A stretch of 64,000 bases of DNA from Shewanella frigidimarina (GTDB taxonomy: Bacteria; Pseudomonadota; Gammaproteobacteria; Enterobacterales; Shewanellaceae): NCBI RefSeq assembly GCF_003797125.1, contig NZ_RKKE01000003.1, positions 620,001 to 684,000 on the forward strand. Reading direction: 5' to 3'. Positions 48,667 through 59,829 of the stretch are shown piece after piece. Both the position numbers and the translations under genes were made by a program. Every line of letters begins with the position of its first letter. The first letter of the stretch is position 1. The notes beneath the pieces were generated by a model. The model did not search any database. It saw nothing but the letters and a program-made list of their open reading frames with translations, and had not been told where the DNA came from.

Positions 48667-49098
48667 TTAACGAGTGCGTGGGCACACTTCGTCAGCGCTG
48701 AAGAAGTAAGCAATTTCACGTGCTGCTGATTCAACTGCATCAGAACCGTGAACTGCATTTTCGTCGATGCTTGCAGCATAGTCAGCACGTAATGTGCCAC
48801 GAGCAGCTTCAGCTGGGTTAGTTGCACCCATGATTTCACGGTTAGCTAGAACAGCGTTTTCGCCTTCTAACACTTGAACCATTACTGGACCAGAAGTCAT
48901 GAAAGAAACTAAAGCACCAAAGAAAGGACGTGCGCTATGTTCAGCGTAGAAACCTTCAGCTTGTTCTTTAGATAGTTGTACCATTTTAGAAGCAATGATC
49001 TTAAGACCAGCTGATTCAAAACGGTTGTAAATAGCGCCAATGTGGTTTTTAGCAACTGCATCTGGCTTGATAATAGAAAATGTGCGTTCGATCGCCAT
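48667..49098 (-). CDS. ndk: Nucleoside diphosphate kinase
   Basis: Ndk balances nucleoside triphosphate pools through a phospho-histidine intermediate. The 143-aa protein begins [18 protein letters not shown] and carries the active-site segment [16 protein letters not shown] (catalytic His in VHGSD). ATG 49098 follows AAGGAAG; the frame extends upstream without a start of similar quality. It is a single gene. Confidence 0.96.
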   Translation of the reverse strand: MAIERTFSIIKPDAVAKNHIGAIYNRFESAGLKIIASKMVQLSKEQAEGFYAEHSARPFFGALVSFMTSGPVMVQVLEGENAVLANREIMGATNPAEAARGTLRADYAASIDENAVHGSDAVESAAREIAYFFSADEVCPRTR

Positions 49099-49263
49099 AA
49101 CTAGCTTCCTTAATGTGAGCAAGTTTAAAAAATTCGCGCGGATTATACGTAATTTAGCCATATATTCCTAGCCTTATCCGCTTTTACGGTGATATTTCAT
49201 CACTAAATTGAGTCATTTTTATTAACATGACCCAATTTATGCTCTATTGGTAATCGCTAACTC

Positions 49264-50160
49264 TTATTGTGCTGACTTGATGAACTTGTTGGCATTCTTT
49301 TCCATAAAACAAATAATGGCATCAGCAACGTCTTTTTGGGTCGCTTTTTCAATACCTTCTAAACCAGGAGAGGAATTAACTTCCATCACAACCGGACCAT
49401 GATTAGAACGTAATAAATCAACTCCAGCAATATTTAACCCCATTGTCTTTGCTGCGCGAAGCGCGACTGATCGCTCCTCAGGAGTTAATTTAACCAAAGT
49501 AGCACTGCCGCCACGGTGTAAGTTAGAGCGAAACTCACCTGGCTTTGCTTGGCGCTTCATTGCAGCAATCACTTTATCGCCCAGCACAAAACAGCGAATA
49601 TCAGCGCCTTGTGCTTCAGCAATATATTCTTGCACCATAATGTTAGCTTTGAGTCCCATAAAGGCTTCAAGCACGCTCTCTGCGGCTTTACGAGTTTCGG
49701 CTAATACCACGCCAATGCCCTGAGTACCTTCTAACAATTTGACGACTAAAGGTGCACCACCAACCATATCAATCAAATCAGGTATATCACTGGGTTTATT
49801 GGCAAAACCAGTGATAGGTAGCCCAATTCCTTGACGAGATAACAGCTGCATTGAACGCAATTTGTCTCGTGAACGCGCAATTCCAATTGAACCATTAACC
49901 GCATATACGCCCATCATTTCAAATTGACGTAATACTGCAGAACCATAAAAGGTCACTGAAGCACCAATACGAGGGATAACAGCATCAAAATGACCCAGAT
50001 CCTTACCCGCCATATGAATGCTAGGTTTAGTCATATTGATATTCATATAGCACTTTAATGGATTAATAACTTTGACTTCATGTCCTCTAGCTAATGCAGC
50101 TTCAACTAAGCGTTTAGTAGAATATAATTGCGGGCCTTGAGACAGTATTGCGATGCGCAC
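49264..50160 (-). CDS. rimK: Ribosomal protein S6 glutamate ligase, ATP-grasp family
   Basis: RimK adds glutamates to the C-terminus of ribosomal protein S6. The 298-aa protein has the ATP-grasp pattern: [21 protein letters not shown] at the N-terminus, [66 protein letters not shown] and [17 protein letters not shown] 50160 with GGAG six bases before it is the likely start; the frame is open four codons more to a TTG. It lies after the isc operon terminator. Confidence 0.9.
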   Translation of the reverse strand: MRIAILSQGPQLYSTKRLVEAALARGHEVKVINPLKCYMNINMTKPSIHMAGKDLGHFDAVIPRIGASVTFYGSAVLRQFEMMGVYAVNGSIGIARSRDKLRSMQLLSRQGIGLPITGFANKPSDIPDLIDMVGGAPLVVKLLEGTQGIGVVLAETRKAAESVLEAFMGLKANIMVQEYIAEAQGADIRCFVLGDKVIAAMKRQAKPGEFRSNLHRGGSATLVKLTPEERSVALRAAKTMGLNIAGVDLLRSNHGPVVMEVNSSPGLEGIEKATQKDVADAIICFMEKNANKFIKSAQ

Positions 50161-50237
50161 AGAGTGCTCCAAAATTGGAATTTTCGCGCATCATACGCTG
50201 AGTTTATTTAAAATCAATAACTGGAATGACCACAGAT

Positions 50238-50277
50238 AAAAAAAGAGCCAATCTTGATAGATTGGCTCTTTTTTTTG
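50238..50277. terminator. Terminator of the isc operon
   Basis: AAGAGCCAATCT and its complement around a short loop, with A and T runs at either end, about 55 bases after the fdx stop. It separates the isc genes from rimK. Confidence 0.9.
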
Positions 50278-50332
50278 TGACCAATTACCCGCTATAAATG
50301 GGATGATTGATGCGCTATTCGCTCAGCAAAAA

Positions 50333-50671
50333 CTAACCTTCGCTGACCATATTAACGGTGTATTTAGGGATATCGATAATCATATCGCAATCAACAACTT
50401 TAGCTTGGCAAGATAAACGACTTTCAGGCTCTAAGCCCCATGCTTTATCTAGCATGTCGTCTTCTAACTCATCGCTTTCTTCAAGCTGTTCAAAACCTTC
50501 ACGCACAATGACATGGCATGTAGTACAAGCACATGACTTTTCGCACGCATGTTCAATATGAATACCGTTACGCAGTGCAACGTTTAAAATTGTCTCACCC
50601 ACTTCTGCTTCAAGTACTGCGCCGTCTGGACAAAGTTCTTGATGGGGTAAAAATACTAACTGTGGCATCAT
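50333..50671 (-). CDS. fdx: ISC-system [2Fe-2S] ferredoxin
   Basis: A 112-aa adrenodoxin-type ferredoxin that gives electrons during Fe-S cluster assembly. The cluster cysteines are in HACEKSCACTTCHVI (C-x5-C-x2-C) and LSCQAK. Two adjacent ATGs can start it. It is five bases after hscA. iscX, often next, is not present here. Confidence 0.94.
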   Translation of the reverse strand: MMPQLVFLPHQELCPDGAVLEAEVGETILNVALRNGIHIEHACEKSCACTTCHVIVREGFEQLEESDELEDDMLDKAWGLEPESRLSCQAKVVDCDMIIDIPKYTVNMVSEG

Positions 50672-50676
50672 TTCAC

Positions 50677-52536
50677 CTATATGTTGTCGACCGACTGCCC
50701 TTTTAGCGCCGCTCTAATAGAATTATCCATACGTCTTGATGCAAAATCTTGGGTTTTATCATCAAGATTTGCAATCGCTTTTTCAATGGCATCAATATTA
50801 TCTTGTTGTGCTACGGCATCAAGTTGGGCAATAGCCACAACTAACTCTTCGCGTTCTTGCTCATCCAGAAGCGCAGCATCTTTAGCCAAAGCTGCATTAA
50901 GTGATTCTATCACCCGCGCCGCTTCAACTTTTTGTTCAGCCAGCATACGACGAGTAATGTCATCTTTCGCATACTTCATCGAATCTTTTAACATGGTGGC
51001 AATTTCAGTATCCGATAAACCAAATGACGGTTTAACCTGAATTGATGTATTAACCCCAGTGGATTTTTCCATCGCAGTAACACTAAGCAAACCATCAGCA
51101 TCCACTTGGAATGTCACTCGAATATGCGCTGCACCTGCCGCTAGAGGTGGAATACCGTGTAAGGTAAAACGAGCCAACGAGCGACAATCTTCAACAAGCT
51201 CTCGTTCGCCCTGCACCACATGGAATGCCATGGCCGTTTGACCATCTTTAAATGTGGTAAACTCTTGTGCGCGTGCAACAGGAATAGTGGTATTACGCGT
51301 AACCACTTTTTCAACCAAGCCACCCATGGTTTCAACGCCAAGCGATAATGGAATCACATCTAACAGTAACAAATCGGATTCAGGTTTATTACCAACAAGA
51401 ATGTCAGCTTGAATCGCTGCACCAATGGCGACAACACGATCAGGATCGATTGATGTCAATGGTGTCTTTTTGAAAAAAGTTTCAACTTGTTCACGCACCA
51501 ATGGTACGCGGGTTGAACCACCGACCATCACAGTTTCAATAACGTCATCCACACTCACGCCGGCATCACGTAAAGTACGACGACAACTGCCGATGGTTTT
51601 TTTCACCAATGCGCCAATTAACTCGTTAAATAAGCTTTTATCAACAGTGCAAGTTAATGTTTTATCAGCCATGACGACAGAAGCTTCAACGCTGTCATTG
51701 TCAGTCAACGCTTCTTTAACTCGGCGAGCTTCAATGAGTAATTGACGTGCTAATTGACTGCCTGGTTCTGTTATCTGCCATGCCTGTTGTAAATGGCTCA
51801 CGAGTAAGTGATCAAAATCATCACCACCCAATGCAGAATCACCACCAGTGGCTAATACTTCAAATACGCCACGGTTTAATCGTAAAACCGAGATATCGAA
51901 AGTACCGCCGCCTAAGTCGTAAATGGCAATGACACCTTCTTGCTTTGAATCTAATCCATAAGCAATGGCTGCTGCAGTGGGTTCGTTCAATAAACGTAAT
52001 ACTTTAACACCCAATAACTCAGCAGCATCTTTGGTACCTTGACGTTGTGCATCATCAAAATACGCAGGCACAGTAATCACCACGCCCGCTAATTCGCCAC
52101 CTAGTGTGGTTTCAGCTCGCGCAATTAAAGGTTTTAAAATTTCGGCTGACACTTGAATAGGATTCACTTGTCCCATAGGCGTAGTGAACACCGGTAAGCC
52201 GTTTTCACTTGCGTGTAATTCATAGGGTAAACGATGAACACCAGACTGGATATCAGTGAGGCTACGTCCCATAAAACGCTTGACTGAAACGATGGTATTT
52301 TGTGGATCTAAAGCAGATTTGTCTTGAGCTTCATAGCCCACTAACACATTGGTTTCACCATAATGCACTACAGACGGCAACGAATGACGACCTTGTTCAT
52401 CAGGTAAAGTTAATGCTTGAGCACTTCTTACCGCAGCAACAAGTGAGTTGGTGGTACCAAGATCAATCCCAACCGCAAGACGATGCTGGTGCGGTGCGGC
52501 GCTTTGGCCAGGTTCTGCAATTTGCAACAGTGCCAT
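50677..52536 (-). CDS. hscA: Fe-S assembly chaperone HscA (Hsp70)
   Basis: HscA is the Hsp70 that, with HscB, pulls the cluster from IscU. The 619-aa protein has [35 protein letters not shown], the phosphate motif [13 protein letters not shown], and [14 protein letters not shown], and then a full substrate-binding domain and lid. Position between hscB and fdx and the family length (about 616) confirm it. Confidence 0.97.
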   Translation of the reverse strand: MALLQIAEPGQSAAPHQHRLAVGIDLGTTNSLVAAVRSAQALTLPDEQGRHSLPSVVHYGETNVLVGYEAQDKSALDPQNTIVSVKRFMGRSLTDIQSGVHRLPYELHASENGLPVFTTPMGQVNPIQVSAEILKPLIARAETTLGGELAGVVITVPAYFDDAQRQGTKDAAELLGVKVLRLLNEPTAAAIAYGLDSKQEGVIAIYDLGGGTFDISVLRLNRGVFEVLATGGDSALGGDDFDHLLVSHLQQAWQITEPGSQLARQLLIEARRVKEALTDNDSVEASVVMADKTLTCTVDKSLFNELIGALVKKTIGSCRRTLRDAGVSVDDVIETVMVGGSTRVPLVREQVETFFKKTPLTSIDPDRVVAIGAAIQADILVGNKPESDLLLLDVIPLSLGVETMGGLVEKVVTRNTTIPVARAQEFTTFKDGQTAMAFHVVQGERELVEDCRSLARFTLHGIPPLAAGAAHIRVTFQVDADGLLSVTAMEKSTGVNTSIQVKPSFGLSDTEIATMLKDSMKYAKDDITRRMLAEQKVEAARVIESLNAALAKDAALLDEQEREELVVAIAQLDAVAQQDNIDAIEKAIANLDDKTQDFASRRMDNSIRAALKGQSVDNI

Positions 52537-52608
52537 AGTGTTCCAACTTGTTGTGTTATCGATTAGCCAAGCTAATCATAAATAATAAGGTTTAGAATTT
52601 AGGGCTAT

Positions 52609-53133
52609 TTAATCGAGCAAGCCATCTTCAATACGGGCTAACTCATCATGTAATTTTGCCATAAACTTTAACTTACGAATTTGATCTGCCGCTAATAAAG
52701 CATCTGCACTTTCATCACTAATCAATAGCGTCGCCAGTTTAGTCAGTAATGTTGACTCAAACTCACCAAACGACTCATACAGTTCATCAATTGATGACTG
52801 TGGATCACTATTGTGTTGGATATCTTCAAGTGCTTCACGCCACTCCATTTGCTGCATCAAAAATGCACCATCTTTCAATGTTGTGGTTTCGTGACTTAAT
52901 TCAATTCCACGCAAGCTCAACATGTGTTCAGCACGGCGTAGGGGATTTTTTAATGTTTGATAACCATCATTAACTTGTGCAGTTCGCTGAACTGATAGCA
53001 GCTTTTGTTGCTCGGTATCATTAGCGAATTTATCGGGATGAACCGCCCGTTGCAGTTCGCGGTAGCGCTCTGCAAGTAAGGCGGTGTCGATATCAAAGGC
53101 AGGTACTACATTAAACAGATCGAAATAATTCAT
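52609..53133 (-). CDS. hscB: Fe-S assembly co-chaperone HscB (J-protein)
   Basis: A 174-aa J-protein that delivers IscU to HscA. The J domain includes [24 protein letters not shown] and the invariant HPD in [10 protein letters not shown]. The C-terminal helices bind IscU. It precedes hscA by 72 bases. Confidence 0.95.
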   Translation of the reverse strand: MNYFDLFNVVPAFDIDTALLAERYRELQRAVHPDKFANDTEQQKLLSVQRTAQVNDGYQTLKNPLRRAEHMLSLRGIELSHETTTLKDGAFLMQQMEWREALEDIQHNSDPQSSIDELYESFGEFESTLLTKLATLLISDESADALLAADQIRKLKFMAKLHDELARIEDGLLD

Positions 53134-53189
53134 GGGCAGATATCATGCTTACTGTTTGATATAAAACGGCTTAATTAGGTGAACAATGA

Positions 53190-53513
53190 TTAAACGGTGA
53201 AACTTTCACCACAACCACATTCACCCTTTGCGTTAGGATTATTGAACTGAAAACCTTCGTTTAGGCCTTCTTTGACAAAATCAAGTTCAATACCTTGCAA
53301 ATAAATGAAGCTTTTGGCATCGATGATGATATTTACACCTTCGATATTATAAAGTTCATCATCGTCATTGAGATCATCAACGAACTCAATGACGTATGCC
53401 ATTCCTGAACAACCTGATGTTCTCAACCCAAGGCGCAAGCCGAGGCCTTTCCCGCGATTAGCAAGAAACGATCTAACTCGATCAGCCGCAGCGGGGGTCA
53501 TTGAAATTGCCAT
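53190..53513 (-). CDS. iscA: Iron-sulphur assembly A-type carrier IscA
   Basis: A 107-aa A-type carrier with the three conserved cysteines: [11 protein letters not shown] and the C-terminal [11 protein letters not shown]. It starts [17 protein letters not shown] and lies between iscU and hscB. Confidence 0.96.
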   Translation of the reverse strand: MAISMTPAAADRVRSFLANRGKGLGLRLGLRTSGCSGMAYVIEFVDDLNDDDELYNIEGVNIIIDAKSFIYLQGIELDFVKEGLNEGFQFNNPNAKGECGCGESFTV

Positions 53514-53527
53514 CTTAACTCCAGGTA

Positions 53528-53911
53528 TTACTTAGCTTGTCTGCTTTTATACTCTTCAATTGCTGCTTTAATGGCATCTTCAGCCAAAATTGAGCAATGA
53601 ATTTTAACCGGCGGCAATGCTAACTCTTCGGCGATGTCTGCATTTTTAATCGTTGCAGCTTCATCGACACTTTTGCCTTTTACCCATTCTGTTACTAATG
53701 AGCTAGATGCAATTGCGCTACCACAACCATAGGTTTTGAATTTTGCATCTTCAATAATACCGTCGGCATTAATTTTAAGTTGCAACTTCATTACATCACC
53801 ACAAGCTGGTGCACCAACCATACCAGTGACTACTGATGGGTCGTTCTTATCAAATGAACCTACGTTACGTGGGTTTTCATAATGATCGATTACTTTTTCG
53901 CTATAAGCCAT
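53528..53911 (-). CDS. iscU: Fe-S cluster scaffold IscU
   Basis: A 127-aa scaffold on which clusters form. The three ligand cysteines are in [22 protein letters not shown] and the [11 protein letters not shown] segment, and LPPVK, the HscA recognition motif, is present. It lies between iscS and iscA. Confidence 0.97.
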   Translation of the reverse strand: MAYSEKVIDHYENPRNVGSFDKNDPSVVTGMVGAPACGDVMKLQLKINADGIIEDAKFKTYGCGSAIASSSLVTEWVKGKSVDEAATIKNADIAEELALPPVKIHCSILAEDAIKAAIEEYKSRQAK

Positions 53912-53983
53912 GATACTGCTCCAAAATCTGTGTCGTTATCAGTTTACGATTTAATGGTATTACACTCATTTAACAAGATTAAA

Positions 53984-55198
53984 TTAGTGATGTGCCCATT
54001 GAACTTGCTCTAAATCGATACCATCTTTGAACATCTCCCATAATGGAGACATTTCACGTAACTTATCGATAGATTCAGTTATCGTTTTGATAGCGTGGTC
54101 AATTTCTTCATCGGTCGTAAAGCGACCAATAGAGAAACGAATCGAGCTATGTGCCATTTCATCATTTAAACCCAAGGCACGTAATACGTAGCTTGGCTCT
54201 AAACTTGCTGAAGTACAGGCTGAACCTGAAGAAACCGCTAAGTCTTTCAAGGCCATCATTAACGACTCGCCTTCAACAAAGTTGAAGCTAACGTTAAAAA
54301 TACCACTGTAGCGTTGTTCCATATCACCGTTGATATAGGTTTCTTCGATGTGTTTAATACCGTTCCACAACTTATCGCGTAGATGAGTAATGCGCGCGCT
54401 ATCAGCAGCCATGTCTTGTTTAGCAACAGCAGCTGCCTCACCTAAACCGACGATTTGATGTGTTGCTAACGTGCCACTGCGCATACCGCGTTCGTGTCCA
54501 CCACCGTGCATTTGCGATTCAAGACGAATACGTGGCTTACGGCGAACATATAATGCGCCGATACCTTTTGGTCCATACATTTTATGGCCAGAAATCGAAA
54601 TCAAATCAACTTTGGTGGTTTGAACGTCAATTGGTATTTTGCCAGCACTTTGTGCCGCATCCATGTGGAAAAAGATGCCTTTTGAACGACATAATTCACC
54701 AATTGCGTTGATATCATGGATGACACCAATTTCATTGTTTACGTGCATAATGCTGACTAAAATAGTGTCATCACGCATCGCCGCTTCTAAACGTTCCATT
54801 GGGATAATGCCATTAGCATCAGGAACAAGGTAAGTAACTTCATAACCTTCACGCTCTAACTGGCGGCAAGTGTCTAAAGTTGCCTTATGCTCAGTTTTGC
54901 TGGTGATAATATGCTTACCCTTTTTATGATAAAAATGGGCAATACCTTTAATCGCAAGGTTACTTGATTCTGTTGCACCTGAAGTGAAGACAATTTCACG
55001 GTGATCAGCATTAATTAAATCGGCAACTTGATTACGGGCGACATCAACCGCCTCTTCTGCTTGCCAACCATAACGATGTGAACGCGATGCTGGGTTACCA
55101 AACACGCCGTCCATTGTCATGTGTTGCATCATTTTTTCTGCGACACGCGGATCTACAGGGGTTGTTGCGGCATAATCTAAATAGATAGGAAGCTTCAT
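53984..55198 (-). CDS. iscS: Cysteine desulphurase IscS
   Basis: IscS takes sulphur from cysteine for clusters and tRNA thiolation. The 404-aa PLP enzyme shows [30 protein letters not shown], the PLP lysine in [12 protein letters not shown] and the catalytic Cys in [16 protein letters not shown]. Length equals that of the E. coli protein. Confidence 0.97.
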   Translation of the reverse strand: MKLPIYLDYAATTPVDPRVAEKMMQHMTMDGVFGNPASRSHRYGWQAEEAVDVARNQVADLINADHREIVFTSGATESSNLAIKGIAHFYHKKGKHIITSKTEHKATLDTCRQLEREGYEVTYLVPDANGIIPMERLEAAMRDDTILVSIMHVNNEIGVIHDINAIGELCRSKGIFFHMDAAQSAGKIPIDVQTTKVDLISISGHKMYGPKGIGALYVRRKPRIRLESQMHGGGHERGMRSGTLATHQIVGLGEAAAVAKQDMAADSARITHLRDKLWNGIKHIEETYINGDMEQRYSGIFNVSFNFVEGESLMMALKDLAVSSGSACTSASLEPSYVLRALGLNDEMAHSSIRFSIGRFTTDEEIDHAIKTITESIDKLREMSPLWEMFKDGIDLEQVQWAHH

Positions 55199-55279
55199 AA
55201 CACACTCCGTACTTAGCAGTCTCAGATGAGGCTACATACAACGTACAAATAATAATTATATTCAATCAACATAGCCGAG

Positions 55280-55741
55280 TTACAAACTCACTCTATGTTC
55301 CTTTTGTATTTCATCTTGTTTTAACGAGATAAATCTTACGTCTCGCTTTTGCATCAAACCTGCAAGAGAAATACCATCTAAAAAATCTGAAATTTGTTTA
55401 CTTAAGTCACCCCATAAAGAATGGGTTAGGCAACGAGTACCGCTTTGGCAGTTACCTTTTCCTTGACAACGAGTGGCGTCTACAGATTCATCAACAGCAT
55501 GCACGACCATGCCAACTGAGATATCGACGGCTTCTAAACCTAAACGATAACCACCACCGGGTCCGCGGACACTCGACACTAAACCATGTTTACGTAACTT
55601 AGCGAAGAGCTGTTCAAGATAAGACAAAGAGATACCTTGTCTTTCAGAAATATCGGCTAAAGGTACAGGACCAGTAGCAGAGTGAATCGCAACATCCAGC
55701 ATAGCTGTCACTGCATAGCGACCTTTTGATGTAAGTTTCAT
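55280..55741 (-). CDS. iscR: Fe-S cluster regulator IscR
   Basis: IscR is a Rrf2-family repressor that senses [2Fe-2S] and controls the isc operon. The 153-aa protein starts [20 protein letters not shown]. The winged helix is at 1-80 and the cluster cysteines follow as C-x5-C-x5-C ([17 protein letters not shown]). ATG 55741 follows GGGAGCAG; the frame is open 20 codons more, but those codons run towards the IscR-type site and are unlikely to be translated. Two IscR-type sites lie just upstream. Confidence 0.95.
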   Translation of the reverse strand: MKLTSKGRYAVTAMLDVAIHSATGPVPLADISERQGISLSYLEQLFAKLRKHGLVSSVRGPGGGYRLGLEAVDISVGMVVHAVDESVDATRCQGKGNCQSGTRCLTHSLWGDLSKQISDFLDGISLAGLMQKRDVRFISLKQDEIQKEHRVSL

Positions 55742-55780
55742 AACTTGTACTGCTCCCAAAAAGTATGCAGTAATTTCAAC

Positions 55781-55805
55781 ATACCCTAGTAATTTAGTCA
55801 AGTAT
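55781..55805. promoter_or_regulatory. IscR type-1 binding site, strong match
   Basis: A 25-base dyad beginning ATACCC and ending AGTCAAGTAT on the plus strand matches the type-1 IscR consensus (ATASYYGACT, 5 bases, AGTCRRSTAT) at 23 of 25 positions by my count. It lies 40 to 64 bases before the iscR start, over the expected promoter, consistent with feedback repression. Confidence 0.75.
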
Positions 55806-55830
55806 TAATCCTACCAAAACACTCGGGTAT
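55806..55830. promoter_or_regulatory. Second, weaker IscR type-1 site
   Basis: Directly adjacent to the first site. The right half ACTCGGGTAT fits 9 of 10 consensus positions; the left half is poor, giving about 18 of 25 in all. Enteric iscR promoters also carry several IscR sites. Confidence 0.45.
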
Positions 55831-55973
55831 TATGGCATTGCTTATAACAAAAAGGTCCATGTTTTCGCAGGGCGTATTTAACCTTTTTATCTTGTAAGAT
55901 TCAATGCCGACAAGGAAATTAATCGCATTATCGGTCATTTCTTTGACTTGAATCTACAATGACTTACAGATTG

Positions 55974-56795
55974 TTAAATACTCGGGTCGAACTTATCAAT
56001 GTCATGTTTACGATTAGTGGCTGCTTCTCGAGAAGCCTCATCGAATGCATCAACGGTTAACTCTGGTAATTTTTTAGTACAGACTTCGCCACCCATTTGT
56101 TGGATGGCATTACACAATTCTTGTACTTTAGAATCCATCAAATGCATGTGGTCAAGCATTTGCCCAATCGCATTAGCAACAGGGTCTGGATTGTCTGGTG
56201 ACACCGCGTACGCATCAAAGCCGTACTTTTTGGCCATTTCGGTGCGACGTTCAGTTTTTTCTTTTGATTGGTTGGTTGGCGAAGCCACTACACGTCCAGG
56301 AATCCCCACGACAGTATGATCGCTTGCGACATCTTTAACGACCACAGAATTAGAACCAACACGAGCACCATCATGCATAGTGATCGGCCCAAGTACTTTG
56401 GCCCCGGCGCCAATAACCACATTATTACCTAATGTAGGATGACGTTTGCCTGGCTGCCAGGTGGTCCCGCCCAAAGTAACGCTATGATAAAGAGTGCAGT
56501 CATCACCGATTTCGGCGGTTTCACCAATAACGACACCCATACCATGGTCAATAAAGAAACGTCGACCAATCGTCGCGCCAGGATGAATTTCAACACCGGT
56601 TAACCAACGTGAAAATGTTGATAAACAACGCGCTGTAAATCGCCAGTTAGCGAGCCACAGTTTATGACTAATACGGTGGATCCAAATCGCGTGCATACCG
56701 GGATAATTAAATATTATCTCTAAGGTACTGTTTGCGGCAGGATCTCGATGATAAATCGATTCAATGTCTTCTTTTAGCCTATCGATGACGCCCAT
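55974..56795 (-). CDS. cysE: Serine O-acetyltransferase, EpsC-type
   Basis: The enzyme makes O-acetylserine, the cysteine precursor. The 273-aa protein lacks the long N-terminal helical domain of E. coli CysE and begins with [21 protein letters not shown] left-handed beta-helix of hexapeptide repeats follows ([34 protein letters not shown]), with LGGTTW and the C-terminal region GIPGRVV plus a tail of about 95 residues. Its place ahead of iscR couples cysteine supply to IscS. It starts 18 bases after the trmJ stop. Confidence 0.92.
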   Translation of the reverse strand: MGVIDRLKEDIESIYHRDPAANSTLEIIFNYPGMHAIWIHRISHKLWLANWRFTARCLSTFSRWLTGVEIHPGATIGRRFFIDHGMGVVIGETAEIGDDCTLYHSVTLGGTTWQPGKRHPTLGNNVVIGAGAKVLGPITMHDGARVGSNSVVVKDVASDHTVVGIPGRVVASPTNQSKEKTERRTEMAKKYGFDAYAVSPDNPDPVANAIGQMLDHMHLMDSKVQELCNAIQQMGGEVCTKKLPELTVDAFDEASREAATNRKHDIDKFDPSI

Positions 56796-56813
56796 GGTAT
56801 GTTCCTTTACTGC

Positions 56814-57536
56814 TTAATCTTGTTTATCCATTTTCTTATCAATGGAAGTCAAAATACCACGAAGAATATTCATCTCTGGTGCTTCAATACGTGCACGAGT
56901 GTATAAACGACGAAGTTTAGTCATCACTTGTCCAGGATGATTCTTAATCACAAACCCTGTTTTAGACAACGTCGACTCTAAATGGACGAAGAAACGTTCT
57001 AGCTCAGAGGTTAATGGGTATTCATCCGTTACAACGGGTGTTTCTGTTTGCGCTAGATGCGCGACTCGCGTTTCATAACAAATAATTTGAACTGCTTGAG
57101 CCAAGTTTAGCGAGCTATATTCTGGGTTTGCCGGAATAGCCACATGGTAAGTACACTTTTGTAACTCTTCATTACTTAAACCATGATTTTCACGACCAAA
57201 AACAATAGCAACAGGGCCATTTAAGCTTTCTTGAGTAAGTTTCAAACCCGCTTCGCGAGGATCAAGCATCGGCCAATCAAGAGTACGACTGCGTGCACTA
57301 GTGGCAATGACCAGACTACAATCGGCTATGGCTTCTTCTAACGAATCAACTCGCGTCAGGTTTTTCAGAATATCTGACGCACCTGCAGCAAGTGCTATCG
57401 ATTGCCCATCAGGCTCAGCTCTTGGCTCTGCGAGATATAAATTTGATAAGCCCATGGTTTTCATTGCTCTAGCAGTAGAGCCAATATTACCAGGGTGTGA
57501 GGTACCAACTAAAACAACACGAATATTACTGAGCAT
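56814..57536 (-). CDS. trmJ: tRNA (cytidine/uridine-32-2'-O)-methyltransferase
   Basis: A 240-aa SPOUT-type methyltransferase that 2'-O-methylates tRNA residue 32. Motifs are [41 protein letters not shown] and the knotted [24 protein letters not shown]. It is divergent from suhB, the same order as in E. coli. It leads the cysE gene. Confidence 0.95.
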   Translation of the reverse strand: MLSNIRVVLVGTSHPGNIGSTARAMKTMGLSNLYLAEPRAEPDGQSIALAAGASDILKNLTRVDSLEEAIADCSLVIATSARSRTLDWPMLDPREAGLKLTQESLNGPVAIVFGRENHGLSNEELQKCTYHVAIPANPEYSSLNLAQAVQIICYETRVAHLAQTETPVVTDEYPLTSELERFFVHLESTLSKTGFVIKNHPGQVMTKLRRLYTRARIEAPEMNILRGILTSIDKKMDKQD

Positions 57537-57686
57537 GTAGCACTTTCTTTTAGCTAAAAATATTATCCATATATTAACACAATCGTTAAAAATTACGTTA
57601 TATGAAAATCTGCATTTGATATAACTGTCAAATTAAGTATAATGCGGGCGCTATTTTACTCGTTCTTTAACATCCAGGGGATTGCA

Positions 57687-58490
57687 ATGCATCCGATGCT
57701 GACTATTGCCACGCGCGCTGCACGCGCCGCGGGCCAAACTATTATGCGCGCCTATACTGAACTTGACCGTGTTGAGGTAAGCAGTAAAGGTATTAATGAT
57801 TTTGTGACTAGTGTAGACAAGGAAGTAGAAGCAACTATTACATATCAAATTCGTAAATCTTATCCAGACCACACCATTATTGGTGAAGAAAACGGTGAAA
57901 ACCGTGGTACTGATAAAGACTACATTTGGATTGTTGATCCTTTGGATGGCACTAACAACTTCGTTCGTGGTATTCCTCACTTTGCCGTATCTATCGCATT
58001 ACAATATAAAGGCAAAATTGAAGTTGCCGTTATTTACGATCCTGTCCGTGAAGAATTATTTTCAGCGATTCGCGGCAAAGGCGCTAAGCTCAATGATTTC
58101 CGTTTACGTGTAACCAACGTAAATGATTTGAGCAGCACAATGATTGGTACCGGTTTCCCATTCAAAGCACGTCAACACACTGAAAGCTATATGGCTATTT
58201 TGGGTGAAGTATTCCCATTATGTGCTGATATCCGTCGTGGTGGTTCTGCTGCATTAGATTTAGCTTACGTCGCTGCAGGCCGTTTAGATGGTTTCTTTGA
58301 AATTGGTCTTAAGCCATGGGACATTGCTGCGGGCGACTTAATTTGTCGTGAAGCTGGCGGTACTGTTACTGACTTTATGGGCGGACACAACTATATGGTT
58401 TCAGGAAACATTGTGGCTGGTAGTCCAAAAGTGACCACGCAATTAGTTAAAACTATGCGTCCCCTACTAAATGAAGGTTTAAAACGTTAA
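57687..58490 (+). CDS. suhB: Inositol-1-monophosphatase / rRNA transcription factor SuhB
   Basis: SuhB is a phosphatase that in enterics also acts in ribosomal RNA transcription antitermination. The 267-aa protein starts MHPMLTIATRAARAAG (AGGGG upstream), has the metal motif GEENGE, the DPLDGTNNFVRG loop and WDIAAGDLICREAGG. The length equals the E. coli protein. The frame is open 15 codons upstream to 57642, but the alignment supports ATG 57687. Confidence 0.95.
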   Translation: MHPMLTIATRAARAAGQTIMRAYTELDRVEVSSKGINDFVTSVDKEVEATITYQIRKSYPDHTIIGEENGENRGTDKDYIWIVDPLDGTNNFVRGIPHFAVSIALQYKGKIEVAVIYDPVREELFSAIRGKGAKLNDFRLRVTNVNDLSSTMIGTGFPFKARQHTESYMAILGEVFPLCADIRRGGSAALDLAYVAAGRLDGFFEIGLKPWDIAAGDLICREAGGTVTDFMGGHNYMVSGNIVAGSPKVTTQLVKTMRPLLNEGLKR

Positions 58491-58510
58491 TCGTTTACCT
58501 TTATTTAGAC

Positions 58511-58545
58511 AAACCGCTAGAGCATCGCTTTAGCGGTTTTTTTAT
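58511..58545 (+). terminator. Terminator of suhB
   Basis: AAACCGCTA and its complement TAGCGGTTT enclose a loop, with seven T after it. It begins about 20 bases after the suhB stop. Confidence 0.85.
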
Positions 58546-58748
58546 GTCTATTCAATAGCATTACTCTCAGCCTAGTAAAGATAAAACGCTAGCCAACGAC
58601 TCATAACGGCGTAAATCATACTATATCGACATTGAGTGGAGAGTATATTAACCACTTATTCTGCAAACCACAGTTTATCTCAAAAAATCGACCCAGATCA
58701 CTGGGAAATTCACTTGAAGTCGTCAATAATAGTGTTTTGATTTTATTA

Positions 58749-59165
58749 ATGAAGATGACTATGCCATTACTGCGAAAAGTAGGACTAAAATCCTTAAAAA
58801 ATATCGAACATTTAGTGTTATTAATTATTGCACTGGCAACGGTATTTGCTATTGGTGAAGAAATTCTCCACATGATTGCCATTCGAACCGTCGAACTGGC
58901 AGATTTACTGTTGCTGTTCATTTATCTTGAAGTTTTAGCGATGGTCGTTAATTATATTGAATCAGGTAAACTGCCTATTCGTATGCCACTCTATATTGCG
59001 ATTGTGGCTTTGGCTCGATACTTGATTTTAGACATGAAAGGCATGGAAGATTGGCGTATTTTAGCCATTTCACTGTCGACGATTTTACTGGCTGGCACGG
59101 TAATTGTGATCCGTTGGGGTCAGTTGAAAATGCCTTACCCTAAAAATCAGGACTACGATAATTAA
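58749..59165 (+). CDS. PsiE-like inner-membrane protein
   Basis: A protein of about 138 aa resembling the phosphate-starvation-inducible PsiE family. It has four hydrophobic segments (LVLLIIALATVFAIGEEIL, ADLLLLFIYLEVLAMVVNY, PLYIAIVALARYLIL, ILAISLSTILLAGTVIVI), with LVLEVL-like and ARYLILDMKGM patterns as in PsiE. The start is uncertain: the frame opens at a TTG at 58632, but the first 39 codons look non-coding; ATG 58749, 58755 or 58761 are better, the last preceded by GAAG. It is a single gene with unknown function. Confidence 0.72.
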   Translation: MKMTMPLLRKVGLKSLKNIEHLVLLIIALATVFAIGEEILHMIAIRTVELADLLLLFIYLEVLAMVVNYIESGKLPIRMPLYIAIVALARYLILDMKGMEDWRILAISLSTILLAGTVIVIRWGQLKMPYPKNQDYDN

Positions 59166-59424
59166 TCATCTTAACTGCCACTCAACATACCGAGTGCCGA
59201 AGACTCAGCATTATAATCGTAATTTTGTCTTGCTTAACAAAGCAGTTATGCTAAAAATTACTAGAGAGCAGAAAGTTAAATAATAGTAAATACGGCAATA
59301 ATCAGCTAAACAATAGAATTGTTGTAAGGCTAACGGTCATTCGGCATCTGTAGTCATTATGATGAACGATCGCCAAACAACAGATCAAGATGCCGTTAGA
59401 TGGATCATTTCAAGGAGAAACAGG

Positions 59425-59727
59425 ATGGGCCAAGAGCCAACAGGATTCGAAGAAAAACGCGGTTCGTTGCGTGTAGATATGGAAGCAGAGCGGATCCGCC
59501 TAGATTGGATTAATACTCATGGTGAATCATGTGTCGACTATGGTATTTGCATCGACCTTGCTCGCAAAGGGGTGCTATTTGACTTTAAAACCTCTTTTAA
59601 AGTGGGTGATTTGATAGCCTTAACCTTCAATGAAAACACCGACAAACAAAATACCATAAAAGGCCAAGTTTGCCGTTGCACCGAATGCTCACCTTATAGT
59701 TTCCATATTGCTTTACAGTTAATTTAA
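59425..59727 (+). CDS. PilZ domain protein
   Basis: A 100-aa cytoplasmic protein consisting of one PilZ domain. It has the arginine-rich start EEKRGSLRVDM and the loop CIDLARKGVLFDF corresponding to the c-di-GMP-binding RxxxR and D/NxSxxG motifs (the Ser is Ala here, so affinity may differ). ATG 59425 follows AAGGAGAAACAGG; the frame opens 22 codons earlier without a ribosome binding site. It stands beside an orphan ParA gene. Confidence 0.82.
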   Translation: MGQEPTGFEEKRGSLRVDMEAERIRLDWINTHGESCVDYGICIDLARKGVLFDFKTSFKVGDLIALTFNENTDKQNTIKGQVCRCTECSPYSFHIALQLI

Positions 59728-59829
59728 TTGATTATTTTCATGCAGCCCCCTATGACTGCTCTATACTCAAGATAAAATACTAAACAATATTTTTGGTGCT
59801 ACAAAGCGCCTAGCATCAAGGATCACAAC

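Noticed and set aside
50677..52536. Treating hscA as a second DnaK.
   Set aside because: Its place between hscB and fdx and its divergent sequence identify HscA.
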